Shown one piece after another: positions 33,200-45,800 of a stretch of 64,000 nt of DNA (positions are counted from its first letter, which is position 1; each line of letters begins with the position of its first letter). Source of the DNA: Sarcocystis neurona (lineage: Eukaryota > Apicomplexa > Conoidasida > Eucoccidiorida > Sarcocystidae); the NCBI GenBank assembly GCA_000727475.1, contig KL647289.1, positions 3,910,019 to 3,974,018 on the forward strand, written 5' to 3'. Both the position numbers and the translations under genes were made by a program. The notes beneath the pieces are model-generated. The model was not told the origin of the DNA. It saw only the letters and a program-made list of their open reading frames with translations, and did not search any database.

Positions 33200-33570
33200 G
33201 GTATGTACCGGTTTCTTGCTGCGGCTGTCGGCTTGACCTTGCTGGGTAGACAGGGAAGCGAAGAGACGCCGATAAGCAGTCAGAGGACGATGGTCCTGTT
33301 TGAACTGGAAGGTTGAGATGCGAGAGGGAGAAGAGATGAAACAAAGGAAGCCAAGAAAGACAAGAGAGAGGAGCGAGACATGGAAAGGAAGGAACAGGGA
33401 GACTAGTATAGCACTTCTTTGTGTAGAATTACTCAAATGGGAAGGAAAGCGATAGTCCGGATACAGCAATGCGAGAGGCAACTCTAGGAGAAGCGACAAG
33501 GATGCGGTGTAGGGAGAAAAAGCACTTTTTCCGGTTCGTTGTTGAAAAAATACGAGTAGAGTAAACAGAC
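33200..33570 (+). other. Purine-rich plus-strand segment
   Basis: The plus strand is G+A-rich from about 33240 to 33400 and beyond (for example GAGAGGGAGAAGAGATGAAA), resembling the longer purine tract at 12.4-13.5 kb. It generates Ser/Leu-rich frames on the minus strand that I do not support. Confidence 0.5.
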
Positions 33571-34250
33571 ACTTAGGTAAGCATGTCTTCAAGTGTAAAA
33601 GCACATTACGCGCCCGCGCGTTGCCGTACGAAGACACGCAGACAGACAGATGTCTCTACATCTAGTGCAAGCGCACTCGAACACATTTACATATGCACGG
33701 CTTTTCTTTGTTATACAAGAGAACAGAATTACTATACGCGGATAGCATTTCTTGTATGGCGAGAGTACCTGGATTTCAATTCCGACACACCTCATCCCAA
33801 GGCGGCAGTGTCTTGTCATGCGCTGGGAAAATTCCCCTCACTGAAGCCTGTTTTCTCCTTATTCAGCTTCGCGCTTCTATTTTACGTGCAGGATATGAAT
33901 CCCTACGCACAACTATACGCGGATATATATATCCATCCGTATAATCTGGGCAATTAAGGAGGTATTGCATGTGTCAGTGTGCAGCCAGGGGGGCAGGCGG
34001 GCTGCGGCGGCGTAACCATCTTCCTCTACGTAGACGTGCGAAGGCTGGTGGAGCTCCGTTGCAACAGAATGTCACTGGTAAGAAAGTGAGTGTGCGACTG
34101 GGAAACCAGAGATATCAAACGGTCTAACAGCTTCCTTTCCAGCGGGACAAATGTGAAAGAGATCGTGTACGCAACAGTATTACCAGGAAATGCCCGACCA
34201 CGAAAGAAGAGGCATTAAAGTTGTTATCGACTTCAAAGCTTGTCTCGACG
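33570..34250. other. Intergenic, no gene seen
   Basis: Short frames exist on both strands but nothing is recognisable and no CAG tracts occur. Confidence 0.4.
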
Positions 34251-34254
34251 ACAC

Positions 34255-35065
34255 TGAAGTCATTTCGACGGCATTCTCACCAGTATTTTTGTCACCGCCA
34301 CAATCCTCACCATCTTCGTCATTTGCATCGCAATTAATTATATCATTATCTTAACCCTCATCATTGTTATGCTACTCCTCATGGCCCTCACACTCCTCAA
34401 TACCATCCTAATTCTAACTCGTCATCACCACGACCACCATCATTACCACCCTTGGCGCACCAGCAGTATCCACGTGATAGCTATCGATGGTTTTTATCAT
34501 CGCCACTGCTCCACGCGTGATCACCAACATCTCCCGTACTATCACACCTTCAGTGATCAAGGTTATTCTCGTCGCACACTCTTCTACCATCACTCCCCGC
34601 ATGACTACCATCACGCTCATGATCTGCATTAGGGGTTCATTGTTATCGTCGTAAGCGTGCACGACAACATCACATTCAGGAAGTTCCCAGTCATTACTGT
34701 CATTATTACCGGCGGTCATTCTCATCACTAGGTATTCATTGTTAATGTCCTAAGTATTCACACCAAGACCACACTCAACTGGTCCTTCGTCACCGTCATT
34801 ATTACCTGCGTAAATGCTATTGTTTCCACCGTTAGGACATCCCTTTCCGTTATCATCCTTACAATGATCATGGGATCGTTGTCGTCTACACTGCCAGCGT
34901 CGCCACCTTCAAGACCATCAATGTAAAATGTCACCACAACCAGTTATTTTGTCAATATCGTTCACTTCACTTAATCGTGGGCATCAGCATCAGCGTCTTT
35001 CTATGCTCAAGTGAGTAGTAGTTTTCCCTACAATCGCTATCATTATCATCGTCCTCATCACTATT
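34255..35065. repeat. Degenerate (ATC/CAT)n trinucleotide tract
   Basis: About 800 bases are dominated by CAT/ATC/TCA triplets with interruptions such as CACCACGACC and GTCATTATTACC. Translation of the densest part gives His/Tyr-rich strings on the plus strand and Val/Met/Asp-rich strings on the minus strand, as expected from the triplets. I read it as a decayed microsatellite. Confidence 0.85.
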
Positions 35066-35459
35066 CAGCTCCAGTACAGAGAAGTATGGTAAGAGGCAAC
35101 CTGGTTACGAAGAACGGGGGAACAAACACGTAGCTGTAAGACCGCATCAGGAGGAAACACCAAGAATTGGAAACTTCAACATCACACGACCAGCAGTAAG
35201 AATTGAGGCTGAGTTCAAAAGCTTGCCGGCCTCTACTAGCATGCCCTTAGGAGAACGTGATGCAAACGTAGTAGGACGCCTCTATTCAAGAGAAGTTTAC
35301 AAGAGTCAACTCTTGATCCAAGGGCGGTTGACCATTGTTCAACAACCCCCTGAGGGAGCCTCGACACCAAGGCAATCTGGTGAAAGATTGACGTGAACGC
35401 CAGTGTGCACGCGCGCATATAATTCAGTTTACTTGTGAGCCCGTCCGCCCGGTCCGGGA

Positions 35460-35690
35460 CTCATACGTTATATACTTCTGTATGTTACGCCTTAATAACA
35501 CCTTTTTACTGATGTAAGCCCCTTCATCATCACCTGTATATACGTCATATATTTCCGTATCCCACGCCTCCATCCTCATCTGCATACGTCATATACTTCT
35601 GAGTCCCACGCCTCCATCCTCGTCTGTGTGCACATGCCATACAAGTCTGTATCCGACGCTGTATTTCCCCATGGGACGCCTCCATATGTG
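35460..35690. repeat. 44-bp minisatellite with two good copies
   Basis: Units beginning TACGTCATAT at 35541 and 35585 are about 85-90 percent alike (both contain CCCACGCCTCCATCCTC). More degenerate related copies flank them on both sides. The DNA is non-coding in character. Confidence 0.75.
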
Positions 35691-35699
35691 TATGCGCTT

Positions 35700-38600
35700 T
35701 TCCACCTCCACGTATACATTATTATGTAAATATAGGGAGAGATATCGTTTGTTCTATGCAACAGGACTAATGGGTAATACGTGGTCGTACGCACATATAT
35801 ATATATATAATACGTGTGTATACAAGTACGCACGTATATGCATGTACGCGTATGGTAGAGCCTACTCACGCACGAAATTAGTGGCAATGCGCATGTTGTT
35901 GAAGATGTGAGAACGAACAGGCGTGCGAAGGGGGAACAGTCGACTACATAGTAGTGCGCGTTTCGTTACGCAGAGTCCCACACATGCCCCTACGGGTATC
36001 CTGTGCACTCGCAGCGAGAGATCATTTAGGACGTTTTGACGTAGAGCGTGTCCAGTCAAGCTTAAAGTCACAAGGAGTGTAACGTAGTAAATTGCATGTT
36101 TTTAATGGGTTGGATGAAAGACTATGTGAGAGGTAGCACAAGGCGTCTCCAGCTGAGTTGTAGAGCAGCTAGGAACAATGATTTGAGCAATGCTGCTCCC
36201 CTGTCTAGTTCAGGAGATAAATGATGTTGTCCTAGTACTCCTGCACACGCAGGTGTGAAAGACGTTGTACGGACAGGGCATTACCGTGTGCGCTTAAACG
36301 CAGTTGCAATGGTGGATTAGTGACAGACAGTATTTATGTATGTATGTTCAGGTGATATTTGTCTGGTGAACGAAGGCCTCAGACGCTGGAAAAGGAAACG
36401 GTGTTGGTGTCAGCGAACAGAGAGGCGGCCACACATTTATTTGGGGGACGTGTAACGCGTATGTATCTCTTAGTGTCAAACAATCATATTTTCGATTGGT
36501 TCACAATGTGGAGTGCAGACGTACGAACATCTCAAAAGTAGACCTGTGGATGGTAGCTATTAAGACACTAGGCATTTGTCTCGGTACACATGAGAATTCA
36601 ACTTCTTGTGCACGCTCAGTGCAGCGGAATTAATGGCGCATCACCAGCACTGAGTTCAACCATACAGAATGAGAGATTGATGTCTTCTGGAGCAGATGAA
36701 CTGAAATGCAAACAAGAGAGAAGAAGTCTCGGTGCTTACCAGAAACCCTGTACGCACACCTAATAATGGATGGCGCAAAAATACGCGGAACATAACTGTC
36801 GTCTTCCCGGTGGACGTAACTGAAGCGGTTGCCATTAATTTACGTCGAGTGATCGGAGGTTGGGAAAGTTGGACTTTTCCTGTTCGTATTGTTGGTGTGA
36901 CACTTGATGTGAAGGGTTCATCTTTTGTTGGAACTGGATATGTACCTGTTCACTGGATTCCTCCAGGTCTGGTCTTCGTCGAAATACGATACCTTTTTCG
37001 ATAATCTGTGATATGCATGTCCACTTTTTATTCGACGTGTATACGTGTGTGTTCAGTGAAATCCATCAAGACGTGTTCGTCGAAATAGACTATGTATTCC
37101 GTAAACCGTGACAAGTAGAGCAACTTTTCATCACGCTTCACGTAAATACTTTCTAAAAATGTCGAAAATCTGATTCTTTCATTTGAGGGAAAAGGAAGAT
37201 AGAACTGCAGCTGCTATTTCGTGTGTAGCGTGTATGTGGGAGTTCAGAAGCGGTTCCGATCCTTCCTCACGTGTTCTTTTGAACCGGTCACTTCTTGAAG
37301 TAGTGTAGTCGTAGTTCGTCCTCAGTTGCGTCCCTTTGAATACTCTACAGGTGTTCTATCTGTCTAGAACGACTGCTTTATCTTCCTTTTTGAGAACATC
37401 GACGCGCTGAAAGTGCTATTATAGTACCAGTTTCGAAGCCGCCCATTCGCTCCTCTTTGAAGGACTTTCCTTTCTTTCCTTCGATTCGCGACTGATCTTA
37501 GTTCCTTATCCGGTTTCGCGTCGTCAAGTTGCTGCACTAGTATATTCCTCAATCCGGTGGTGGCCCTGCATGAAGTCCTCTTGGAGAAAACGCAACCTTT
37601 TTCAGAGGTTTTCCTGATTTTCGTGCAGATTCCGCTGTCGTGTTCGCAGACGAATTCTTATAGGACAATGTGCCATTTTCGTTCCCCGTCGCCTGCCGCA
37701 CTCGTCCTGCTTCACTGTGATTATGGAGCAGCCGTGTCAGACAAAGCTCGAAACGAGTACACCTGGGCTGAAGTTCTTCTGTACGAGTAGATGGTGACGT
37801 GAATTTCTTCGTTGAAACATCACTCAACAGGCATCATACGTACAGAAGTTGTGCAGTATTCCGTCAACGCAGTCAGAGTTTTTAGTCAGAGTATCTGCTT
37901 AGTGCGAAAACGCACTATTCCCTCCGGTACATCTTGCCCCGGAGGTGGAACACAGCAAATTCAGCCTGTGTTTAGCGGTTTGTTTGGCATGATCTAAAAC
38001 TCCAGTGGGGAAAAAGCGGTATTAGTCAAATGTAATGAGTAGCCGTTTGTACGCCACGCAGTAAGGCGTATGTTTACGCAGCGAGTCGAGTGGCACGTCC
38101 GCTAAATTTAAGTGCGCCGCTACCACATCACGCAGGAAAGTCGGCACTCAAAAAGACGAAAGGATGCCACAGAGAGGGACGTTTAAGGAATGAAATGGAT
38201 AACAAACAGGGTTTCGTACGGTGGGACACACTGCTGGTCTCCGCCAGCTCTACATGTCATAATACGCAGATACAACGTATTCGTGCTTTGCTCCTCTGTG
38301 CTAGTTTTCCCAATGCATGTACAGCGCATGGGACGTCCGCCTGGGTGCCTGAAGTGGATCAGTTCGAACGCACAAGAGAGTATACTCCGTCTCTGCAGCA
38401 TAAGTGGGATCTCGACGATGTGCCCTGAAGTACTTGCTTCTTCACCCATACGACTACCTAACGGGTTTCAAGAGTGACAGCGTGTTTACGTAATATTCAT
38501 GCATCAGTGAAGACCTTCCTCAGCATGTACGGTAGTTCAAGGCAATTCATTGAAACTACCCTGCCGCATGAACACTCTGGTGAAAACTGCAGTGTGAAAT

Positions 38601-39890
38601 GGGCTAATTATTATTTGCGTCTGCAAATATTCTTGTAACTCGTCTCCGAACCTTCTCTGGCCCTGGGGCCTTTCCGCGACGTAAGTTTCTGTCGATTCAG
38701 TGTCGCAGTGTGACGCACGTTTTACAAAATTTAAATGTGTATTCTCTCTAAAACATATTGTGCTTCAGTTTGTGTAAAAGTTGTCGCTGGATCGAATCGC
38801 ATGTACGTCGCCATGAAAGCAACATCTGCAGTTTTGCAGGTGTGACACGTTTCTGTTGCCTTTGCATCTTCTTAGCCTGTCGCACACTTTTGGACTTCTT
38901 TTAATTTAAGTATAACTCACGCCACGCGCTCTGCGTCCACTTAAACTTACCTTCTTCCGCCCACTTTGTTCGCGCGCGTGGCGCCGTAGTTAGGGCTGTT
39001 GCACTCGCACAGTGTAGGGAAGCTTCACGTGCCAACGTGTGTGTGCGTGTGTAGTACCACGTGACAAAGTGTCTCCTGCGTATTTGTTTAACGAAGACAA
39101 GCAGGACAGGAGTAGAGTGGTATTTCTCTCCGATTCCCATTCTCGTCTATTCCTGCACCTATTTGGCTGTGTCCTGTTGTAGCTGCAGTGCCGCAGCATC
39201 GTCTTAGAGCCTAAGAAGTTTGGCAAAAGTTGCTGGAATATGTTGGATGTCGCGCTCACTACGTACTTGTGCGTGATTAGGTGTTTGATACGCTGTTCGC
39301 AGCCCGCCCGTGCACATGCCTAGGAGTATTAAAAGGCATTTGTGTGTCAACATCGTGAAGCACTCAGACCAAGCAGATAAAGTTCATATCGTGTGACAAT
39401 TTCTGCCTTGTACTTGTGGTGTGGATAACTCGCAGTAGAACACGGCAGCCGTAGCCTTTTACGCCTCTTCACCGCTTCGGCAGGAACCTCCTTAAATGTG
39501 TTATAATGCACGCTGTAGCTGCGTTGCATTTTTTCGACACCCTTACGTGTTGTTGGTGGTGATCCCGACTGGGTAGGCGGACGCCGTTTTTGCTGTTAGC
39601 CGGCTTTACAAAGGATCTGATCTGGATTGCTGTCTCATCCAGACTAATGCACGGGTAGCTTCACTGATATCGAAATGCAGTTTTTCCTATACATGGTTTG
39701 ATGCGGCCGTGTGCAATATCAATGAGCAGTGATACGCATGAAAAAATAGAGTACTCATAGAAGGAACGAAGGACACGTACTGATATATTCTGACGTGTGC
39801 AGTCCCGCTTATAGTTGCATCCTACAGAGATTCTACTGTTCTTTTTTCTCCCCACGGGTCGCCGGTCGGTGTTGCCAGTCAAGTCACGCC
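35700..39890. other. Long intergenic stretch upstream of WDR92
   Basis: About 4.2 kb contains no gene I can support. Short TA runs occur near 35800. From about 36.7 to 38.5 kb the sequence lacks TA tracts and looks compositionally different, with moderate open frames on both strands (plus 36732-37004 and 38090-38428; minus 37364-37552 and 37549-37827), none recognisable. A pair of diverged repeats lies at 36930-37115. The WDR92 promoter should lie at the right end, but no element is identifiable. Confidence 0.4.
36930..37115. repeat. Diverged ~101-bp direct repeat pair
   Basis: The word TTCGTCGAAATA occurs at 36975 and 37076, and the preceding 40 bases or so are also related (both contain a GTTCA.TG.A..ATCC pattern). 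This is an old tandem duplication in non-coding sequence. Confidence 0.5.
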
Positions 39891-39898
39891 GCCTAACA

Positions 39899-42800
39899 AT
39901 GGATTCCAAGGACGCGCCCCAGCTCATTGAACATATCCACCATTCGTTAAACTGCACACCATTTGTGATCCGATGGATACCCCAAACTGCGAAACTCCTC
40001 TTATTGGGAGAGACGCCAAGAAGCACTGGAACGCTTACTATCTTTTCACTCGAAGAGGACTCACTTGCTGTAGTAAGGAAAAATGAAGATGAGAAGAGCA
40101 GCTTCAAGAGTGGCCAACTGTTCAGAAGTCGATCAGGAGCCATGTGTCTCGCAGCAGGTAAACGAATGACTGTAGAACTAAAGGTGAAGTCAGAAGCCTT
40201 AAAGTTGTAGTGCATAGTATTCAGTGTGCGCCTACAGGTTCGCTTGTCACTCCGAGAAAACGCACGTAAACCTACACATCCACAAGTAATATGAACCACG
40301 TCTACATAAGATTTTTCGCAACGATTGTCACATGCAGAGCAACTCCCTTTTCTACGCAAGTGCTGTTATGAAGAAATGTGCTGTCATACTTCACATCATA
40401 CACACGTTGGTTAGCGGTTCCCTTCACAAAGGAATGTGGTGTCTCTTCGGATGGACTGATCCGAGGCAGGCAGGTGGTGTTCGTCGAAAGCGTAGAATGG
40501 TTGCGTGCAACGTCAGAAGATTGTGCACTGGACAAGCACGATCTGTACACGACATTGTTTGCCTGGATACAGGGAGACTTCCATCAGACATCAGCTACAT
40601 TGTTTGCCTGGATACAGGGAGACTTCCATCAGACATCAGCTTCCCTGCGTCCACACATCTGCGTGGTCCGTTACTAGGTTATACGTGTACCCCGTTCCAC
40701 ATATAGCTGCACGTGTGCACACACGTACGCATACCCACGTACCCGTGCACATATTTACGTTTCCAGGAATTCCATCCCTTCCTCTTCTAAGTTGATCTAA
40801 GCCCCAAATGGACTGCAGAAGCTACGTCTATTTGGACGCGGCAGAAAGTGTAGCTCACTTGCCATCGTCGTTGTGAACGTGATCGAAGTTTCCTGGAGGT
40901 GTCTCTACTTGCTGCAGGTGAATGGCCTGCTCAAAAGAACGATCCTTACATTTTTTGTTTAGACGGGAGAACTTTTTCCATGTTCATATCTGTACTCGAT
41001 CGTCTCCACAGACCGTCTCATTACAGAGAGTGGAATTTAGATTTGCACTTGGTATTCACTTCAAGAATCGTGCATGTGAACACGATAGAATTTTGAATGT
41101 TTCGGTCCAGAATTAAGCCTCCTTTCGTCCGCCGTGGACCCTTCAGCAATATACCGCTTGTCGACCGTTATACAGCAAATCAAAGTCGAGGACAGAGGGA
41201 GCGTCACAGGTAGCTTAATAAAGCTCTACACAATTTGCATTCGCGTCAACTGTGTACGGCATTAAACCAGAACAGGGAAGTTTTGTGTAGGTATTCTACG
41301 TGTTATCAAGTAATTGTTGTGTGACCTATTGTGTGCTTCCCACATGCGTTGCAACCGTTGCATATTTTATCACACAACCAGCAGATAAGACACTATTTGC
41401 ACGTCTGCCTGAAGTGACAACTGCATCAGCAGTGGCTGTTCCCCGCTTTTCTCTTCTTTCTCTAGGGCATCTGGACGGCACATTATCTCTCTGGGATCTC
41501 ACAAATACGCGGGAACCTATCAGCAGAATTAAAGCTCACACGGGGGCCGTAAACGCAGTGGATGCTGTGTGTGGTGTAAGCAGTGCGGACGCAGGAGAGA
41601 CCGGCAAAAGTTGGCCTCTGCTTGCCACCGGCGGGGCTGACGGATGTGCCAGAGTGTGGGATACACGGGACAATACACAAGTAAGAAGATACCCTACCTC
41701 GATACGAGGTCAGACCTCAACACACGTAACTGTATTTGTAGAAATAGTCTTGTGCTTTTTCACACGTGCACTCGTAGGTTCATGTACGTCTACAATTGCG
41801 ACTGACAACGCAGTACGATCCTTCGTGGTGCTCCAGGCATGCACAAGTACGTACGCATACAAAATAGGAGCGTCAGTGCAATCCGCAATACGTGTGTCGC
41901 CATAGATCAAGGTACCGACACGGCTCTCCATAGGATGCTGTTCAGATACACATAATATTACAACCAATAGTAATAACGTCTCTTTGTGTACGCATGCTTC
42001 CACGTATTCTAGCGTAGGAGTGTACATGTTGTGCTTGTCCATTTTTGCATATTCCTACTTTCCTGGTTGGCATTCTGTGAGCCTCTTTGCTTTCTCCTTC
42101 TTCTTTCGTATCAGCTGCTTTCTTTGGAGCCGGCAGAGGGAGAGGAAGTGGCAGACTGCTGGGCTATATCTTTTGGGGATGCCCACGAGTCCGCTGCTTC
42201 TGCTGCATGTGTAGCGAGTGGCTACGACAACGGTGACGTAAAGCTGTTTGACATGCGGACAGGCCAGCTTCAATGGGATACGAATTTAGACTTCGGCGTC
42301 TGCCACCTGCAGTTCGACAGAAAGGATATCCCAATGAACAAAATGGCCATTTCTTGCCTCGAGGGCCACTTGTTCATGGCTGACATGCGCACCCTCCATC
42401 CCGAAGAAGGATACGCAAAAAAAAGTCAGAAGCTCTCTGAAAGTGAGTCCCCCTTTCACCACAAGAAAAAATTCTCACAAAATAACCTTCTTGAAAGCGA
42501 GCATTGCTGTGCCACGTTGGTAGCATATAGACTTTGATGTCTGGCTACCCATAGCTGCAGACGATGGAGAGGACGGAGAGCAGGGAGAAAAGAGAGAGAA
42601 AGACAACCGAATGTCCATTGTGATCCGTGTAGGACTATCCAGATATGCCTGCCTAGGGGAATGTTGCTTGAATAAACGTGCGTTCACACGTATACACCCG
42701 AACAGCTCAACGCATTGCTGCGCATGAGTACACGCACACAAACGTAAAAACGGAAAGAACCACGTATATACATGCATTTGTGTCATATATTTCCAGGAAC

Positions 42801-45800
42801 CCTCTCTGTATGTGCATATATGTCTGAGCAATTAGCTGCTAGGAGAACCAGAACCACGACACGGGTGTATCTGCGGCGGTGCGAGGGTTGCAACTCTGCT
42901 TACGCTTTTATAATCACAAACGTAAAAACGAAAAAGAAGCGAATATACATGCATTTGTGTAATATTTCCAAGAACCCGGTCCGAGAAAAAATATATATAT
43001 ATCTACTTGTGTGTATGGGAATGTGAGTACATAAAAAGAAATGGGGACGATTGTTGCGTACACGTACACACGTGTATATATAGGTATATAAAGTACAACA
43101 GTGTATGTACGGACGTTACCAACGACATTATTAACCAGAAACGCATCTTCCTCACTTCGTACGCCCCGAAAAGTGACAGGCGAAGCCCTTCGACCTTGAA
43201 GCACCTCAGTAGTCGAGAACAGGCTGTACCAATCATTTTTCTCCCCGTGAGGTGTAGAGGTCGTTGCTCCCCATTTAAACGGATGCCCTTCACACGTCAA
43301 CGTCGTTGCTGTGGTGTACGTATCGTATCGTCTCACGTTGGTGAGAATGCTCGGAGAATAGTCTCTTCCCGTCGAACGACTACCTTCTTGCCGTCACGGA
43401 TAATGCTCCACCACACCTTATGGAAGCATTGAACCCATTCTTGCGTGTATACATGAAGTTATTGATAGCATAACCGTGTCTACGTGTGCATCTCCGTATC
43501 TTCACGTACACAGGCGTGAGCTTACAGGAAGGTTGAAAATGCTGTAGAAGCCTGCGACTAAGCGCGCATCCACGTAGGAAGCAATTTAAGACTGCCCTTT
43601 GGCTTGGTGTGTATTCAGTTGCTCAAATACTGTGCGGTTACCGTAGGACACGCAGCGGACACAGTGTGAAGCAGCCAGAGCGGCCGCCGTCTTCCTGCGG
43701 CAACTTCAACATGTAAATTAATATTTCGGTGCCGCTCTATCTCAGCGTCTTTATTTATGCCGCTGTCTAAGGTGTAGGAGGGTGACACGCGGGTACGCAC
43801 AAAACCGCGCAAATACCGAAGACGCGCCCGACACGCGTGATCGCAGCTGGGGCAGCACCACACGTAGAGTAGCAGGGGACGGGAGTGGCGCACTGAAGGC
43901 AAACAACGAGAGGTACGACAGCTTCGCAGAGTGAAAAGCCGAGGTACAGATACGGGAGGTGTCAACCAAATGCCATCGTTTGTGACCAACTGGGAGAGAA
44001 GTACACGTCGTAACGTACGGAGTTGAAATTCATCTCTACAAAAAAAAGTACACCACGTGCCTCGACGAATGTCAGTTACCTCTGGGCGGGTGATCTGTAC
44101 ATGCGTAATACAACAAACGACACATGCACTGTGTGAACAAAGTGTTTATGCCTACGTAGCTCGATGAAGTGCCTAACGCGAGCAGCGACGCCTCGTTTGA
44201 GGCCCCCACGTCGCTGTGTATAGGTGTTTATATATATGTGTATAGGTAGGAGAAAGACATGTGTGCATATATACGTGTGTAGATGGGAGTATTGAGCGAG
44301 AGTATCAGGTTGTTCTTTCTGAAGGTAATAGCTTTTTTACATATTTCTCCGTCTCCTCAGGCACAATATGGGGCGCTCACTTTCTTCCGCAGAACCGTGA
44401 GCTTTTCGCCGCCGCCGCAGGAAGCGGAACAGTAAGTTTCATGTTACACTGATTCAGAGAACGAAGAACATATCAAGGTGCAACTACGAACAGTAAGTTT
44501 CATGTTACACTGATTCAGAGGACGAAGAATATAGCAAGGTGCACCTAAGAATACACACGCGCAAATGTGTACGACCATGGGTGGTTGCAAGGACCCGGCT
44601 TTGGCGCTTCCGCCGCGTGTAGCTGCTCACACGTACAAGCAAGCTGACGCGGACGCACACACAGAGTTGTAAGCAGGTGTGTTCGTGCGCTAGCACGTTG
44701 ACGCCTGTGCGTACACACTGAAAGTGAATGGATCAATATATATATATATATCTCTGAGGCACTGCAAATCTACACACCCGCGAATACCCGGGTGGCTGTC
44801 AAAAAGTATGTGTCGGCTTTGCACTCAGAGTTCCATCATAACCTTCTGCTCGACTCATGTTCTCTGGCTCCCAGTCCGTTGTAAATCACCAGCGTCGTGT
44901 GCAGCGGTAGCGAGAGAATCTGCGTATTGTATACGGGTATCTGATAGAAGAGTCAGAAGAGGGACGTCTATCTGCACGCCAGAGTGCCTGCTGTTAGGAC
45001 GCGTAGGGACAACTCATATGGTTGCGTTCCTCCGTGAGGGACACAGCTCTGTGTGTGCTCTTTACTCTAGAAGACGCAATCTCTTGTACACGTCTCGAAG
45101 TTTTGATACGTGCTCTTTCGTGTTGCGAGTGTTACCCTTTTGCGCTCACAGTCTCAATGGGTGTTGTGCCTGCTACACGGCAACTCGTGTAGGCTACCTC
45201 ATTTGAAGTCTCGCTACTCACGCAATTATGTGCTTCAAAACGGTGCACATGCAAGGAGCGGCGGGCTTCATGTGTATACGAACGACGCTGCATCAACCCG
45301 TACCTGTGTAGCTACCTTCCTCTTGGATGGAGCATGAATGGAATAATGTGGGCCACGGGATCACAGACGGTTGCCTCGACGTTCATGCTTTCTGCATGTA
45401 TTTGCGTTTGCACTCGTGTATCTAGTTGTCCATAACTCTCCAAATATGCAGCGTCAACCCTTCTTTGCAACTAGACCTCCGTCGGAGCGTGGTGCTACAT
45501 AGCGCAAACATTCACACACACCGCTGTATACAGGTTTGTATATATGTATATATATATATATATACGTGTATCCTGTATACAGGTTTCAGGGAGCAGTCAC
45601 GCGCTACGACCCGCTGTAACCTTTTCTTATTTTAAAAAGGGCATAAGGATGTGTCACAAATGACTACGTTCACCGGATTAACGACTACAAAGGGGTGCAT
45701 ATATCTTTCCGTAAATAGAGGAATTTGTTATTACAGGAGTGCTACCAGAGACGGAAACGGCCACCGCTTTTGATTGGCCGAGCTAGTGTAGACATATCTG

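Noticed and set aside
36732..37004. Possible retroelement fragment (90-codon plus ORF)
   Set aside because: The frame is readable but contains no reverse transcriptase, integrase or other mobile-element motif, and no terminal repeats were seen.
39661..40359. 232-codon minus-strand ORF
   Set aside because: It is antisense to WDR92 exon 1, whose plus-strand reading matches a known family in phase across five exons.
43007..43432. 141-codon plus ORF and opposite minus ORFs inside WDR92 intron 3
   Set aside because: They begin in TA/GTATAC-rich intronic DNA, match nothing recognisable, and the flanking exons join in phase without them.
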